Assembly (NCBI RefSeq): GCF_012563545.1
Contig: NZ_CP050804.1
Coordinates: forward strand, 806,001-870,000
DNA length: 64,000 bases
DNA from: Arcanobacterium buesumense
GTDB taxonomy: Bacteria > Actinomycetota > Actinomycetes > Actinomycetales > Actinomycetaceae
Direction: 5' to 3'
This document shows positions 16,853 to 26,769 of this stretch, one piece after another. Made by a program: the position numbers and the translations under genes. Under the pieces are notes generated by a model. That model was not told the DNA's origin, did not search any database, and saw only the letters and a list, made by a program, of their open reading frames with translations. Each line of letters begins with the position of its first letter. Within the stretch, counting starts at the first letter, position 1.

Positions 16853-18277
16853 ATGGGCGGCCTATTTGCGCTCACGTCCGCCCGGGACGTTCAAGAAGAT
16901 ATTTTCTTTGGCACTGACTACCACAGTCATTTGGGTAATTATCGAGCTGGCATGGTGGTCTGGAATAGCCAGACCGGTTTCCAACGCGAGATACATAATA
17001 TTCAAAAGGATTCTTTTCGATCACGTTTCGCAAATTTTTTGCAAAACGCGTCTGGACAAGCAGGTATAGGTTGTATTGCTGATGATGCTCCATCGCCTTT
17101 GATTATTTCTTCGCATCTGGGGACGTATGCGCTATGTTTTATTGGTGCCATTACGAATGCTGATGAATTAAGCGGGGAACTTTTAGCTGAAAAAGGGCCA
17201 ATGTTTAATGCATTGAGCGGTGGCCGGATTAACCCAACTGAGGTTGTTTCGGCACTGATCAATACCAAAGATTCCTTCCATGAGGGCATTGAGTATGCGC
17301 AAAGTCGGATTAAAGGGTCGTGTAACCTTACGATCTTATTAGCCGATGGCTCGTTGATTGTTGGGCGTGATAAGTTGGGTCGCTTGCCGATGATTATTGG
17401 CAAAGACGATGACGGCTATGCGGTCAGCTTCGAATCTTTTTCATTCGAGAAACTCGGATATCACTATGTTTGCGAGCTTGGGCCAAACGAAGTAGTCAAA
17501 ATCGCTCCTGACAAGATAGAGCAATTAGTGCCGCCCAAAGAAGAGATGAAAATCTGTTCATTCCTGTGGAACTATTATGGTTACCCCACCTCAACATATG
17601 AACATGTCAATGTTGAAATGATGCGCAATCGCAATGGTGAAATCCTTGCAGAGAATGAGGCAGATCCACAACTCTTTGACCGCCTTGACTATGTATGTGG
17701 GGTGCCTGATTCTGGTACTCCACATGCCATGGGGTACTCGTATAGATCTCGCGTGAAATTCGCTCGATGCTATATCAAGTACACTCCAACCTGGTCACGT
17801 AGTTTTCTCCCACATCTTCAAGGGTCACGCAACGAGATAGCAAAAATGAAGCAGGTGCCGATTAAAGAATTAATCAATGGGAAAAATATTTTATTTGTTG
17901 ATGATTCGATTGTGCGTGGGACACAGCTACGCGAGACCGTTGAGTTTCTGAAAGAAAACGGCGCCCAAGAGCTTCACATGCGTAGTGCATGCCCGCCGAT
18001 GATGCACACATGTAAATATCTCAATTTTTCTGTAAGCACAAGCAAAAATGATCTCATCACCCGCCGAATTATTAGCCAAATAGAAGGCGACGAGGGACTA
18101 GAACATATTGACGAGTACGCAGACCCTACCTCGCAAAGAGGTAAACGGCTACGTGCTGTATTAGCACAACGTTTCAACTTTGACACTGTTGAGTTTCAAA
18201 CCTTAGACGGGATCATCGAAGCAATTGGTCTTAACCCAGATAGTTTATGTACCTACTGTTGGAGTGGAAAAGAATAA
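16853..18277 (+). CDS. purF: Amidophosphoribosyltransferase-family protein lacking the glutaminase cysteine
   Basis: 474 residues. PurF makes phosphoribosylamine from PRPP, the first step of the pathway. The C-terminal phosphoribosyltransferase domain has an intact PRPP loop (ILFVDDSIVRGTQL, about residues 350-363). The N-terminal class II amidotransferase fold is recognisable (DYHSHLGNYRAGM, SHLGTYALCF, INPTEVV), but where the Ntn nucleophile Cys should follow the initiator Met the sequence is MGGLFAL, with no cysteine. A longer start at 16829 does not supply one. I recall the same MGG start in PurF homologues of Lachnospiraceae-type Firmicutes. It may use free ammonia or a separate glutaminase. 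The Shine-Dalgarno is weak (GAAAG); purC ends four bases upstream. Confidence 0.9.
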   Translation: MGGLFALTSARDVQEDIFFGTDYHSHLGNYRAGMVVWNSQTGFQREIHNIQKDSFRSRFANFLQNASGQAGIGCIADDAPSPLIISSHLGTYALCFIGAITNADELSGELLAEKGPMFNALSGGRINPTEVVSALINTKDSFHEGIEYAQSRIKGSCNLTILLADGSLIVGRDKLGRLPMIIGKDDDGYAVSFESFSFEKLGYHYVCELGPNEVVKIAPDKIEQLVPPKEEMKICSFLWNYYGYPTSTYEHVNVEMMRNRNGEILAENEADPQLFDRLDYVCGVPDSGTPHAMGYSYRSRVKFARCYIKYTPTWSRSFLPHLQGSRNEIAKMKQVPIKELINGKNILFVDDSIVRGTQLRETVEFLKENGAQELHMRSACPPMMHTCKYLNFSVSTSKNDLITRRIISQIEGDEGLEHIDEYADPTSQRGKRLRAVLAQRFNFDTVEFQTLDGIIEAIGLNPDSLCTYCWSGKE

Positions 18278-18279
18278 TC

Positions 18280-19329
18280 ATGCGTGATTCACAATCAGAA
18301 AGCTATAAAAATGCTGGCGTTGATATTGAGGCCGGCTATGAAGTTGTGACGCGAATCGGTCACCATATTAAGAAAACGATGAGCGGGCAAGAAAACTTTG
18401 ATTCTCTAGGATTTGGAGGTTTGCTTCCACTCGATACACAAGGAATGGCACACCCGTTACTCGTTTCTGCTACCGACGGGGTGGGTACTAAACTTAAGCT
18501 TGCCTTTTTACTTGATAAACATGACACCGTAGGCATCGATTGTGTCGCTATGTGCGTCAATGATGTGTTGTGTGTTGGCGGAAAGCCAATTAATTTCCTT
18601 GATTACATTGCGTGTGGAAAGAATAACCCGGCAAAGATTGAAGAAATCGTCAAAGGCGTTACTGAGGGGTGTATCCAAGCAGGCATCCCACTTGTTGGCG
18701 GCGAGACTGCTGAAATGCCCGGCTTCTATCCAGAAGACGAATACGACCTTGCTGGTTTCTGTAATGGCATTGTTGACCAAGCACATCTTCTCGATAAAAA
18801 TACTGTTCGCGAAAATGATGTACTCATTGGCATTGCCAGTTCTGGCGTTCACTCCAACGGCTTTTCACTGGTACGTAAAGTATTTCGCATGACTGATCGG
18901 CGGGTGCTTGAACAAACATACGAGGAACTTTCCGGTCAATGTTTAGGCGAGGTCCTGCTTACGCCAACGAAGATTTATGTCAAGCCAGTAATAGAGTTGT
19001 TAAACAAGAAAATCGTTAAATCTTTAGCGCATATCACCGGTGGCGGTTTTTATGAAAATATTCCCCGCAGTTTACCTGCTGGACTGGGCGTGGTAATAAA
19101 CCGGTCCGATGTAGATGTTTTACCGATTTTTTCGGTAATTCAACAAGCTGGTCAGATAAGTGAACGCGATATGTTCAATACCTTCAACATGGGCGTTGGT
19201 ATGACCTGCATCGTCGATCCATCTGACGTTAACGAGACATTAGATCTGCTTGCCCAGCATGGTGAGAAAGCCTATGTGCTAGGTCGAGTTATTCGTTCGC
19301 ACACACTCGTCAACATAGTAGAAGGCTAA
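18280..19329 (+). CDS. purM: Phosphoribosylformylglycinamidine cyclo-ligase (AIR synthetase)
   Basis: 349 residues. Closes FGAM to AIR with ATP. Family marks are YKNAGVDIEAGYE at the N-terminus, the glycine-rich ATDGVGTKLKLA, CVAMCVNDVLCVGGKP, VGGETAEMPGFY and HITGGGFYENIPR. The start at 18280 lies two bases after the purF stop; GGAGTGGAAAAGA serves as Shine-Dalgarno. The upstream alternative at 18247 overlaps purF and adds non-family residues. Confidence 0.95.
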   Translation: MRDSQSESYKNAGVDIEAGYEVVTRIGHHIKKTMSGQENFDSLGFGGLLPLDTQGMAHPLLVSATDGVGTKLKLAFLLDKHDTVGIDCVAMCVNDVLCVGGKPINFLDYIACGKNNPAKIEEIVKGVTEGCIQAGIPLVGGETAEMPGFYPEDEYDLAGFCNGIVDQAHLLDKNTVRENDVLIGIASSGVHSNGFSLVRKVFRMTDRRVLEQTYEELSGQCLGEVLLTPTKIYVKPVIELLNKKIVKSLAHITGGGFYENIPRSLPAGLGVVINRSDVDVLPIFSVIQQAGQISERDMFNTFNMGVGMTCIVDPSDVNETLDLLAQHGEKAYVLGRVIRSHTLVNIVEG

Positions 19330-19334
19330 CGATT

Positions 19335-19943
19335 GTGAAGAAAAAAGCGCGAATAGCAGTTTTTATTTCCGGGAACGGGAGCAATCTACAAGCAATTCTT
19401 GACGCCACTAGAAAGCAGGTCCTGCGTCATGGACAGGTAGAACTGGTTGTGAGCAGTAACGCTGATGCATATGGTGTGGTGCGCGCCCGGCAAGCTGGCC
19501 TACCAGTTGCCATCATCAGGGGCAAAGATTATGCAACACAAGATGAATACGACAACGCATTAATTCGGGCAATGGGCGATTATCGCATCGACCTCATCGT
19601 CTTAGCAGGATACATGAATATTCTTAGTGCACGTTTCGTCAGCCAGTATCCACAACGGATCGTCAATATCCATCCATCTTTAATTCCAGCATTCTCAGGA
19701 AAAGGATACTACGGTATCAAAGTCCATCAAGCAGTAGTAGCTGCCGGTGTCAAAATCTCGGGAGCTACGGTTTACTATGTTACCGATGTGTGTGATGGCG
19801 GGAAGATTCTTGCTCAAGAAGTAGTACCGGTTTATGACACTGATCGTCCAGAAGATGTCCAACATCGCGTCTTAACACAAGTTGAGCACGTTCTGTATCC
19901 ACGCGTTATCGAACGCTTATCTGAAGAAATTGTAGGTAACTAA
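19335..19943 (+). CDS. purN: Phosphoribosylglycinamide formyltransferase (GART)
   Basis: 202 residues starting with GTG, five bases after purM. Transfers the formyl group of 10-formyl-THF to GAR. Visible are FISGNGSNLQAILDA (phosphate site), the catalytic region IVNIHPSLIPAFSGKGYYG with the invariant N-x-H, and the conserved aspartate in TDVCDGGKILAQ. This is one of two 10-formyl-THF-consuming steps in the operon, alongside AICAR formylation, which fhs at the end of the operon would supply. Confidence 0.94.
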   Translation: MKKKARIAVFISGNGSNLQAILDATRKQVLRHGQVELVVSSNADAYGVVRARQAGLPVAIIRGKDYATQDEYDNALIRAMGDYRIDLIVLAGYMNILSARFVSQYPQRIVNIHPSLIPAFSGKGYYGIKVHQAVVAAGVKISGATVYYVTDVCDGGKILAQEVVPVYDTDRPEDVQHRVLTQVEHVLYPRVIERLSEEIVGN

Positions 19944-19944
19944 T

Positions 19945-20646
19945 ATGATGACAAAATCCGTTGTTTCCTATCTCGGAAACAAAACCTATCCAGGCCGTAC
20001 GCTTGTTCTTTCTGTTTCGCCTGATGCTAAGACAGCTACAATTGTCTACTTTATTATGGGACGAAGCGCGAATAGCCAGAACCGCATTTTTGTTGACGAC
20101 AGAGAAGTTGTTCGAACTCAAGCCTTTGACACATCTGAAGTTGCAGATCCCAGCCTTATTATTTATCCAATTTATCGTTTCCTTGGTAGGACACACATCT
20201 TCACCAATGGTGATCAAACCGAAACAATATATCAAGGTTTAGCTGCTGGTTTGCTACCTGCAGAAGCTCTCCAAGAACGGGATTGCGAGCCCGATGCGCC
20301 GAATTTTACTCCGCGTATTTCTCTTATCGCCCAACCAGAGGGATATTCAATAAACATCATTAAAGCCGCAGAGGAAACCGGGCAGACATCGTTACACTTT
20401 GATTTTCACTATCCCTATACGCCGGGTCTTGGACACTGCATACATACCTATTACGACGATGGGGATCCGCTTCCTAGTTATTCTGGTGAACCAGTTATGT
20501 TTAGTCATGAAGACAATCTTGGGCGCAAGATTTGGGATGCGATTAATCCACAGCTCAAAGTGTCACTACTAGAAGCCACACTAGATTTAGAAACATCCGA
20601 AATTATCAATATGTCACTGTTCAACAAACATGAGGTAAACCCATGA
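19945..20646 (+). CDS. purO: IMP cyclohydrolase, PurO type
   Basis: 233 residues. It resembles the archaeal-type IMP cyclohydrolase family (PF07826) rather than the N-terminal domain of bifunctional PurH. It shows the paired signatures YPGRTLVLSVSPD and YFIMGRSANSQNR near residues 13-50 and the later PNFTPRISL and GLGHCIHTYYDDGDPLPS. The function is ring closure of FAICAR to IMP, the last step of the pathway. Its place between purN and a stand-alone AICAR formyltransferase confirms the split arrangement. It starts two bases after purN and overlaps the next gene by four bases (ATGA). The next-codon ATG (19948) could be the real start. Confidence 0.88.
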   Translation: MMTKSVVSYLGNKTYPGRTLVLSVSPDAKTATIVYFIMGRSANSQNRIFVDDREVVRTQAFDTSEVADPSLIIYPIYRFLGRTHIFTNGDQTETIYQGLAAGLLPAEALQERDCEPDAPNFTPRISLIAQPEGYSINIIKAAEETGQTSLHFDFHYPYTPGLGHCIHTYYDDGDPLPSYSGEPVMFSHEDNLGRKIWDAINPQLKVSLLEATLDLETSEIINMSLFNKHEVNP

Positions 20647-21827
20647 ATCGCTTAGAACTGAAATACGGCAATAATCCGCACCAAAAGCCAGCACATATTT
20701 CTATTAAAGATAGACAGGATTTACCTCTGACGGTGCTCAATGGTCAAGCTGGATACATCAATTTGCTCGATGCGTTAAATGGCTGGCAACTTGTTCGTGA
20801 GTTGAAAAAAGCTACTGGGATGCCTGCGGCAACTTCGTTCAAACACGTCTCGCCAACCTCGGCAGCTATTGGCCGACCGTTGTCCGATACGCTTAAAAAG
20901 ATGTCTTTTGCTGATGATATCGAAGGGCTTGAGGAATCTGGTTTAGCATGTGCATATGTGCGCGCTCGCGGAACTGATCGAATGTGCTCATTCGGAGATT
21001 TCGTGGCGTTGAGCGATATCTGTGATGCGGTAACTGCGCAGTGCCTTAAACGTGAAGTATCCGATGGTGTTATTGCCCCAGGATACTCTCCGGAGGCTCT
21101 TGAGATACTGTGTGCTAAACGAACCGGCAACTACACAGTAATTCAGATAGATCCAGCATACGAACCCGAACCAATCGAATCTAAAGATGTTTTCGGTATT
21201 ACCTTTACTCAACGTCGTAATGACCTCATCATAAATGAGTCATTACTGAACAATATTGTGACCCGCAATAAGGAACTTTCTGCGGAAAACAAACAAGATC
21301 TTTTGATCGCCTTGATTACGCTGAAATACACCCAGTCAAATTCGGTTTGTTACGCATACCAGGGACAGACTATTGGCGTTGGAGCAGGCCAACAATCACG
21401 TATTCATTGCACCCGACTTGCTGGAGATAAGGCAGATACGTGGTTTTTGCGCCAGCATCCGAAAGTTTTAGCATTACCGTTTCTAGAAAATCTTGGGCGT
21501 GCTACCCGCGATAACGTTATTGATAGCTATATTAATCAGCATGAAGAAGATGTTTGCCTAGATGGCGTATGGCAAAACTATTTTGTTCAGCAACCTGCTC
21601 CGTTAACAGATGAAGAAAAAAAGAATTTCCTTGTGCAATGGCAAGGGGTAAGCCTGGCATCAGATGCATTCTTTCCTTTTTCAGACAACATTAAGCGCGC
21701 TGTAAAAAGCGGTGTTTCTTATGTCGTTCAGCCAGGGGGATCAATTCGTGATGATGCAGTAATTGACGAATGCAATGAACACAATATTGTGATGATCTGC
21801 AATGGTACTCGGTTCTTCCACCACTGA
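20643..21827 (+). CDS. Phosphoribosylaminoimidazolecarboxamide formyltransferase (stand-alone AICARFT)
   Basis: 394 residues corresponding only to the formyltransferase part of PurH; no MGS-like cyclohydrolase domain is attached. The catalytic Lys-His pair is in SFKHVSPTSAAIG (about residues 70-80). Other family marks are YARARGTDRMCSFGDFVALSD, SDGVIAPGYSPEALEIL, KYTQSNSVCYAYQGQTIGVGAGQQSR with the C-terminal SDAFFPFSDNI. It formylates AICAR (ZMP) using 10-formyl-THF, so it consumes the riboswitch ligand. It overlaps the PurO-type gene by four bases, which would favour matched synthesis of the two split halves. Confidence 0.92.
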   Translation: MNRLELKYGNNPHQKPAHISIKDRQDLPLTVLNGQAGYINLLDALNGWQLVRELKKATGMPAATSFKHVSPTSAAIGRPLSDTLKKMSFADDIEGLEESGLACAYVRARGTDRMCSFGDFVALSDICDAVTAQCLKREVSDGVIAPGYSPEALEILCAKRTGNYTVIQIDPAYEPEPIESKDVFGITFTQRRNDLIINESLLNNIVTRNKELSAENKQDLLIALITLKYTQSNSVCYAYQGQTIGVGAGQQSRIHCTRLAGDKADTWFLRQHPKVLALPFLENLGRATRDNVIDSYINQHEEDVCLDGVWQNYFVQQPAPLTDEEKKNFLVQWQGVSLASDAFFPFSDNIKRAVKSGVSYVVQPGGSIRDDAVIDECNEHNIVMICNGTRFFHH

Positions 21828-21839
21828 GAAAGGTTGGCT

Positions 21840-23120
21840 GTGAAAGTTTGTTTAATAGGAAGTGGCGGGCGAGAATATGCCATTGCTACTCGGCTTATCA
21901 CTGATAATCCGGATATTTCATTAGATGTTATTCCGGGCAACGATGCTATGACATTTGCGACCACTCATCCCGAGATCGCTGCCACGGATATAAATAGCAT
22001 CGTAGAATTTTGCACAAGCCAAGGAATCGATTTTTGTATCGTTGCTCCGGACGATCCGCTAGTCCTTGGGCTTGTTGATGCATTAGAAGATGCTGGAATA
22101 GCGTGTTTTGGGCCGCGCAAATCTGGTGCCAAATTGGAAGGCTCGAAACGTTTCGCCAAAGATTTTATGCTACGCCATGGAATTCCGACGGCGCGCTACG
22201 CTAAGTTTACTGATATTGAACAGGCGCGTCGGTACATCCGCACAGCAACCTATCCAGTTGTTATTAAAGCTGATGGTTTGGCACGTGGCAAAGGCGTTGT
22301 TATTGCCCATGAGCGGATAACAACAGAGAAAGTCTTAGAAGACTTCATGGTGAACTTGACGTTTGGGGCGAGTTCAGCTGCGGTGATTATCGAAGAATAT
22401 TTAACTGGTCCAGAAATATCTGTTTTGGCTTTCTGTGATGGGCGGACCATCAAACCAATGATATCGAGCATGGATCATAAGAACATTTTTGACGGTGATC
22501 GTGGGCCAAATACCGGAGGGATGGGGTGTATTGCGCCTAACCCGGTCTTCACCCCTGAGGTAGCTAGTGAGTTTGACCAAAACATTTTGCAACCGACCTT
22601 AGCTGGTTTGAAAACAGACAAACTTGATTTTCGTGGTTGCTTGTATTTTGGGCTGATGCTTACCTCCGAGGGCCTCAAAGTTATTGAGTATAACGCTCGT
22701 TTCGGAGACCCCGAAACACAGGTTGTCGTACCCCTGTTACGGGGCAATCTCTTAGATATTTTCTTAGCTACCAGTCACGGAAGACTTGCCGACGTCGACG
22801 TCGATTTTTCGGATAAACACAGCGCTTGTGTCGTTATGGCTTGTGAAGGATATCCAAACAAACCCCATACGGGGGACATTATTTCTATTGAACCGAATGT
22901 AGAACCTTATCTTGTTTTTGCGGGTGTGAAACAGAATAACGACGGACAGTTGGAAACCGCTGGCGGTCGGGTGCTCAACGTGCTTGGTTTTGGCGACAGT
23001 CTCAACCATGCAGTTAAAGCTGCTTATGACAACGTAGAAAAGGTTTCTTTTACTCATTGCCATTACCGGACTGATATTGGGCAAACCGCTCAAAGAATTG
23101 AGGCGTACCATGATCTCTAG
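21840..23120 (+). CDS. purD: Phosphoribosylamine-glycine ligase (GAR synthetase)
   Basis: 426 residues, ATP-grasp ligase joining glycine to phosphoribosylamine. It has the N-terminal MKVCLIGSGGREYAIATRL, ATP-grasp loop VIKADGLARGKGVVI, PNTGGMGCIAPNP, and the metal-binding EYNARFGDPETQ. The start is taken at GTG 21840, six bases after GAAAGG, rather than TTG 21834, because it gives the standard N-terminus. Its last 11 bases overlap purL. Protein length is normal for the family. Confidence 0.94.
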   Translation: MKVCLIGSGGREYAIATRLITDNPDISLDVIPGNDAMTFATTHPEIAATDINSIVEFCTSQGIDFCIVAPDDPLVLGLVDALEDAGIACFGPRKSGAKLEGSKRFAKDFMLRHGIPTARYAKFTDIEQARRYIRTATYPVVIKADGLARGKGVVIAHERITTEKVLEDFMVNLTFGASSAAVIIEEYLTGPEISVLAFCDGRTIKPMISSMDHKNIFDGDRGPNTGGMGCIAPNPVFTPEVASEFDQNILQPTLAGLKTDKLDFRGCLYFGLMLTSEGLKVIEYNARFGDPETQVVVPLLRGNLLDIFLATSHGRLADVDVDFSDKHSACVVMACEGYPNKPHTGDIISIEPNVEPYLVFAGVKQNNDGQLETAGGRVLNVLGFGDSLNHAVKAAYDNVEKVSFTHCHYRTDIGQTAQRIEAYHDL

Positions 23121-26100
23121 AATATACGTTGAAGCACTACCTGGTACGAATCCAGCTGCTGATAATCTTGTCGAGGATATCAGGACATTTTTAAATATTC
23201 CGGCAGTAAATAGTGTACGAATCATTAACCGCTATGACTGCGAAAATCTTACAGAGGAGGTGTTTGCGCAGGCTATCACAAATGTTTTTGCACAGCTTCC
23301 GGTTGATCGTTATTTCACTGACTTAGAGGTGGGCCCAGAAGATCATGTTTTCGCAGTCAGCTACTTGCCAGGACAGTTTGATCAACGTGCGGACAGTGCT
23401 GCAGTCTGTATCCAAATGATGGCACAAGTGGAAAAACCACGAGTCAGTTATGCCTGTGTATACGTTATTGACGGGAAAATAACTGATGCTGAGTTAATGA
23501 AAATTAAAACCTATCTGATAAATCCTGTTGATTCGCATGAAGTCCCGCTTGATTTACCAACCTCTCTTGCACTGAATACCACTGCGGCACAGTGGGTTCC
23601 TCAGGTGGATAACTTTACTGATATGACTCGTGATGAGCTTCTTACTTACGCGGATAACACAGGTGCTGCGATGGATCTAGCAGATCTAACGATGGTTCAA
23701 GATTATTTCACTCGGATAGGTCGCCAACCTACGGTCACCGAATTAAAGGTTATTGATACCTATTGGTCAGATCATTGCCGGCACACGACGTTTAATACCG
23801 AGCTAGCCAATGTGGTTATTGAGGATAAGCGTGTTTCACGCGCATACGAATCTTACCTTCGCATTAAATCTGATATCAGCCCAGATAAGCCGGTAACGCT
23901 GATGAGTATAGCCACAATGGCGATGAAGTATCTGCGTGCCTGCGGACAACTAGAACAACTTGATATTAGCGATGAAATAAATGCATGTACGATTAAAGTC
24001 GACGTCGACGTTGACGGAAAAATCGAGCCATGGTTGTTGCTGTTTAAAAACGAAACCCATAACCATCCCACTGAAATTGAGCCGTACGGCGGTGCCGCAA
24101 CGTGTATCGGGGGAGCGATTCGTGACCCGCTGTCTGGCCGAGCCTACGTCTACGCTGCTATGCGTGTAACAGGCGCTGGAAACCCGCTTCAGCCGCTTGA
24201 AGAAACGCTGCCAGGAAAGTTACCACAGCGTAAAATAGCGAAAGTATCTGCAGATGGTTATTCCTCATACGGAAACCAAATTGGGTTAGCAACGTCGTTT
24301 ATCGACGAATTTTACGATGCCTCATATATCGCTAAGAGATTAGAAATCGGCGCCGTGCTAGGGGCGGTTAAGCACGATGATATCCAACGTTCTACACCCG
24401 AACCTGGTGATCTTGTTGTCCTGATTGGTGGGGCTACTGGCCGGGATGGCATCGGAGGCGCAACCGGTTCTTCCCGCCCCCATGATGCAACATCGGTCAG
24501 CGAATGCGGCGCCCAGGTGCAAAAGGGAAATGCTTTAGAAGAACGGAAGCTACAACGCTTGTTTCGGCATCCAGAAGTTACCAAACGTATTAAAAAATGT
24601 AACGACTTCGGCGCTGGCGGAGTCGCAGTAGCCATTGGCGAGCTAGCCGATGGTTTGCGAATTAATCTTGATCGGATCCACACGAAATATGATGGCCTTA
24701 ATGCAACAGAGCTCGCTGTTAGTGAGTCGCAGGAGAGAATGGCATTAGTTATTGATCCTGCAGATCTTTGTTTCTTGGCTGAACAGTGTTATGCCGAAAA
24801 TGTTGAGATGGCAGTTGTCGCTGAAGTAACTGCACAACCAGTGTTATCGATGTCGTATATGGGGCAGGAAGTAGTCCGCATAGATCGTTCATTCCTTGAT
24901 ACTAACGGCGCCCCCAAAGAGGCTGATGTTCTTGTGCGCGCTGGAGTCCAACCGCAAGAAGCTCAAGTGGTCGATTGGGAGTCTAGCGTGCGAAACTTGA
25001 TGGGCGATCTTCATCATTGCAGCAAAGAAGGGCTCATCCAACAATTTGATTCAACCATTGGCGCGAACACTGTCTTGATGCCGTTGGGTGGTAAATATCA
25101 AAAGACCCCGATCCAAGCGATGGTCCATAAGCTACCTGTTCCGCATGGCAACACGCGGACGTGTTCTGTGATGGCCTATGGATTTAACCCCCAGCTGAGT
25201 AAAAATGATCCATATCAAGGCGCTTATGATGCAGTGATCGATTCAGTTGCAAAGATTATCGCAACAGGTGCAGATCCTAACCAAGTTCATCTCAGTTTCC
25301 AAGAGTATTTCCCTTCGCTGAAAAATGATCCGGCGAAGTGGGGCTTACCCTTAGCTAGCTTGATGGGAGCATTCCAAGCCCAATTAGACCTTGGAATCGC
25401 TGCCATTGGTGGTAAAGACTCGATGAGTGGCACATTTGAATCTATGGATGTGATACCTACTCTGGTTTCTTTCGCAGTGAGTTTAGGAGAGGTTAATTCG
25501 ATAATTTCTCCTGAGCTTAAAAAGCCAGGTAACAAGATTTATCTGATGACTCCGCAACAGTTGTCACGTCAATATTTTCAATCATTTGCTGAGCTGATCG
25601 GGCGTGGTGAGATTGTTAGCGCCTACAGCTTAACTGGATCGTCTATCTCTGAAGCCGCAGTTAAAATGGCATTGGGCAATCAGTATGGAATTAATTTTAC
25701 TGAGAATTTCGATCCGTTAACCAGTTGTGTACCTATTCGCGGCGGGTTTTTATGTGAAACAACATCGCATCTTGAGGACGCGTTATATCTCGGAGAAGTC
25801 TGTGAAGAGTTTGCTCTATCGCATGGTCAAACTTCTATTGATCTCGCTAAAGTCCAAGAGGTATATGAAGAGACTTTGGAGCCGGTATATCCGGCAAGAT
25901 CGGAGCACTCGGCGGACATTCCAGAGGTGGTAATGACCGATGGTGAGGCGACGAAGTATGCGGGCCCGCCGGTAGATCGCCCAAGGGTACTTATTCCCGT
26001 TTTCCCAGGTACGAACTGTGAATATGAAACTGCGGCTGCGTGGCGAGCAGCTGGAGCAGAGCCGGAAGTGTTGGTTGTTCAAAGTCTTTCGGTAGATGAT

Positions 26101-26757
26101 ATCGAAAAAAGTATCGAGACATTTGCTGCGGCGTTATCTCAGGCTCATATTTTGTTTATTCCTGGGGGTTTTTCTGGCGCAGACGAACCTGATGGTTCAG
26201 CAAAGTTTATTACTTCTTTTATGCGTAATACGAAGGTTGCAGCGGCTATCACAGAGCTACTCGACGAACGTGGTGGCTTAATCGGTGGTATTTGTAATGG
26301 TTTCCAGGCATTGATTAAGTTGGGTTTGCTTCCGTATGGAAAGATCCTGGATCCGACGTCGGACATGCCCACGCTAACTTATAACTCAATCAAACGTCAC
26401 CAATCGTCAATAGTCAATGTTCGGGTAGCTAATAACACCAGCCCATGGTTGAGTCAGGTTGGTTTAGGTGACGTTTTCCGAGTGCCGATATCGCATGGCG
26501 AAGGTCGTATTGTTGGCAATATTGATGCGAAGAATATTGCCACTCAATACGTTAATTTTGCGGGAAATCCAACGAACGGCATTGAGTTTAACCCTAATAA
26601 TTCGATTTTTGCGGTTGAGGGTATGATCAGTGATGATGGACGGGTATTTGGCAAAATGGGCCATACTGAACGTTACTCAGATGGGTGCTACCTTAATGTT
26701 CCCGGCAACTATAACATGCAGATTTTCGCTTCAGCTGTCGCTTACTTTACGCATTAG
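23110..26757 (+). CDS. purL: Phosphoribosylformylglycinamidine synthase, large single-chain form
   Basis: 1215 residues. Converts FGAR to FGAM with ATP and glutamine. Motifs in order are YWSDHCRHTTFNTEL, ETHNHPTEIEPYGGAATCIGG, GGATGRDGIGGA, GAGGVAVAIGEL and AIGGKDSMSGTF, ending in a class I glutamine amidotransferase domain from about residue 960 (FPGTNCEYETAAAWRAAGAE, nucleophile Cys in GGICNGFQALIK, later His-Glu in SHGEGRIVG). Actinobacteria normally have separate PurS, PurQ and a short PurL, so this fused, Firmicutes-style long form is unusual here. The start at 23110 (MISRIYVEALPG) overlaps purD by 11 bases; the longer frame does not fit the family. Confidence 0.93.
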   Translation: MISRIYVEALPGTNPAADNLVEDIRTFLNIPAVNSVRIINRYDCENLTEEVFAQAITNVFAQLPVDRYFTDLEVGPEDHVFAVSYLPGQFDQRADSAAVCIQMMAQVEKPRVSYACVYVIDGKITDAELMKIKTYLINPVDSHEVPLDLPTSLALNTTAAQWVPQVDNFTDMTRDELLTYADNTGAAMDLADLTMVQDYFTRIGRQPTVTELKVIDTYWSDHCRHTTFNTELANVVIEDKRVSRAYESYLRIKSDISPDKPVTLMSIATMAMKYLRACGQLEQLDISDEINACTIKVDVDVDGKIEPWLLLFKNETHNHPTEIEPYGGAATCIGGAIRDPLSGRAYVYAAMRVTGAGNPLQPLEETLPGKLPQRKIAKVSADGYSSYGNQIGLATSFIDEFYDASYIAKRLEIGAVLGAVKHDDIQRSTPEPGDLVVLIGGATGRDGIGGATGSSRPHDATSVSECGAQVQKGNALEERKLQRLFRHPEVTKRIKKCNDFGAGGVAVAIGELADGLRINLDRIHTKYDGLNATELAVSESQERMALVIDPADLCFLAEQCYAENVEMAVVAEVTAQPVLSMSYMGQEVVRIDRSFLDTNGAPKEADVLVRAGVQPQEAQVVDWESSVRNLMGDLHHCSKEGLIQQFDSTIGANTVLMPLGGKYQKTPIQAMVHKLPVPHGNTRTCSVMAYGFNPQLSKNDPYQGAYDAVIDSVAKIIATGADPNQVHLSFQEYFPSLKNDPAKWGLPLASLMGAFQAQLDLGIAAIGGKDSMSGTFESMDVIPTLVSFAVSLGEVNSIISPELKKPGNKIYLMTPQQLSRQYFQSFAELIGRGEIVSAYSLTGSSISEAAVKMALGNQYGINFTENFDPLTSCVPIRGGFLCETTSHLEDALYLGEVCEEFALSHGQTSIDLAKVQEVYEETLEPVYPARSEHSADIPEVVMTDGEATKYAGPPVDRPRVLIPVFPGTNCEYETAAAWRAAGAEPEVLVVQSLSVDDIEKSIETFAAALSQAHILFIPGGFSGADEPDGSAKFITSFMRNTKVAAAITELLDERGGLIGGICNGFQALIKLGLLPYGKILDPTSDMPTLTYNSIKRHQSSIVNVRVANNTSPWLSQVGLGDVFRVPISHGEGRIVGNIDAKNIATQYVNFAGNPTNGIEFNPNNSIFAVEGMISDDGRVFGKMGHTERYSDGCYLNVPGNYNMQIFASAVAYFTH

Positions 26758-26769
26758 AAAGACACTACT

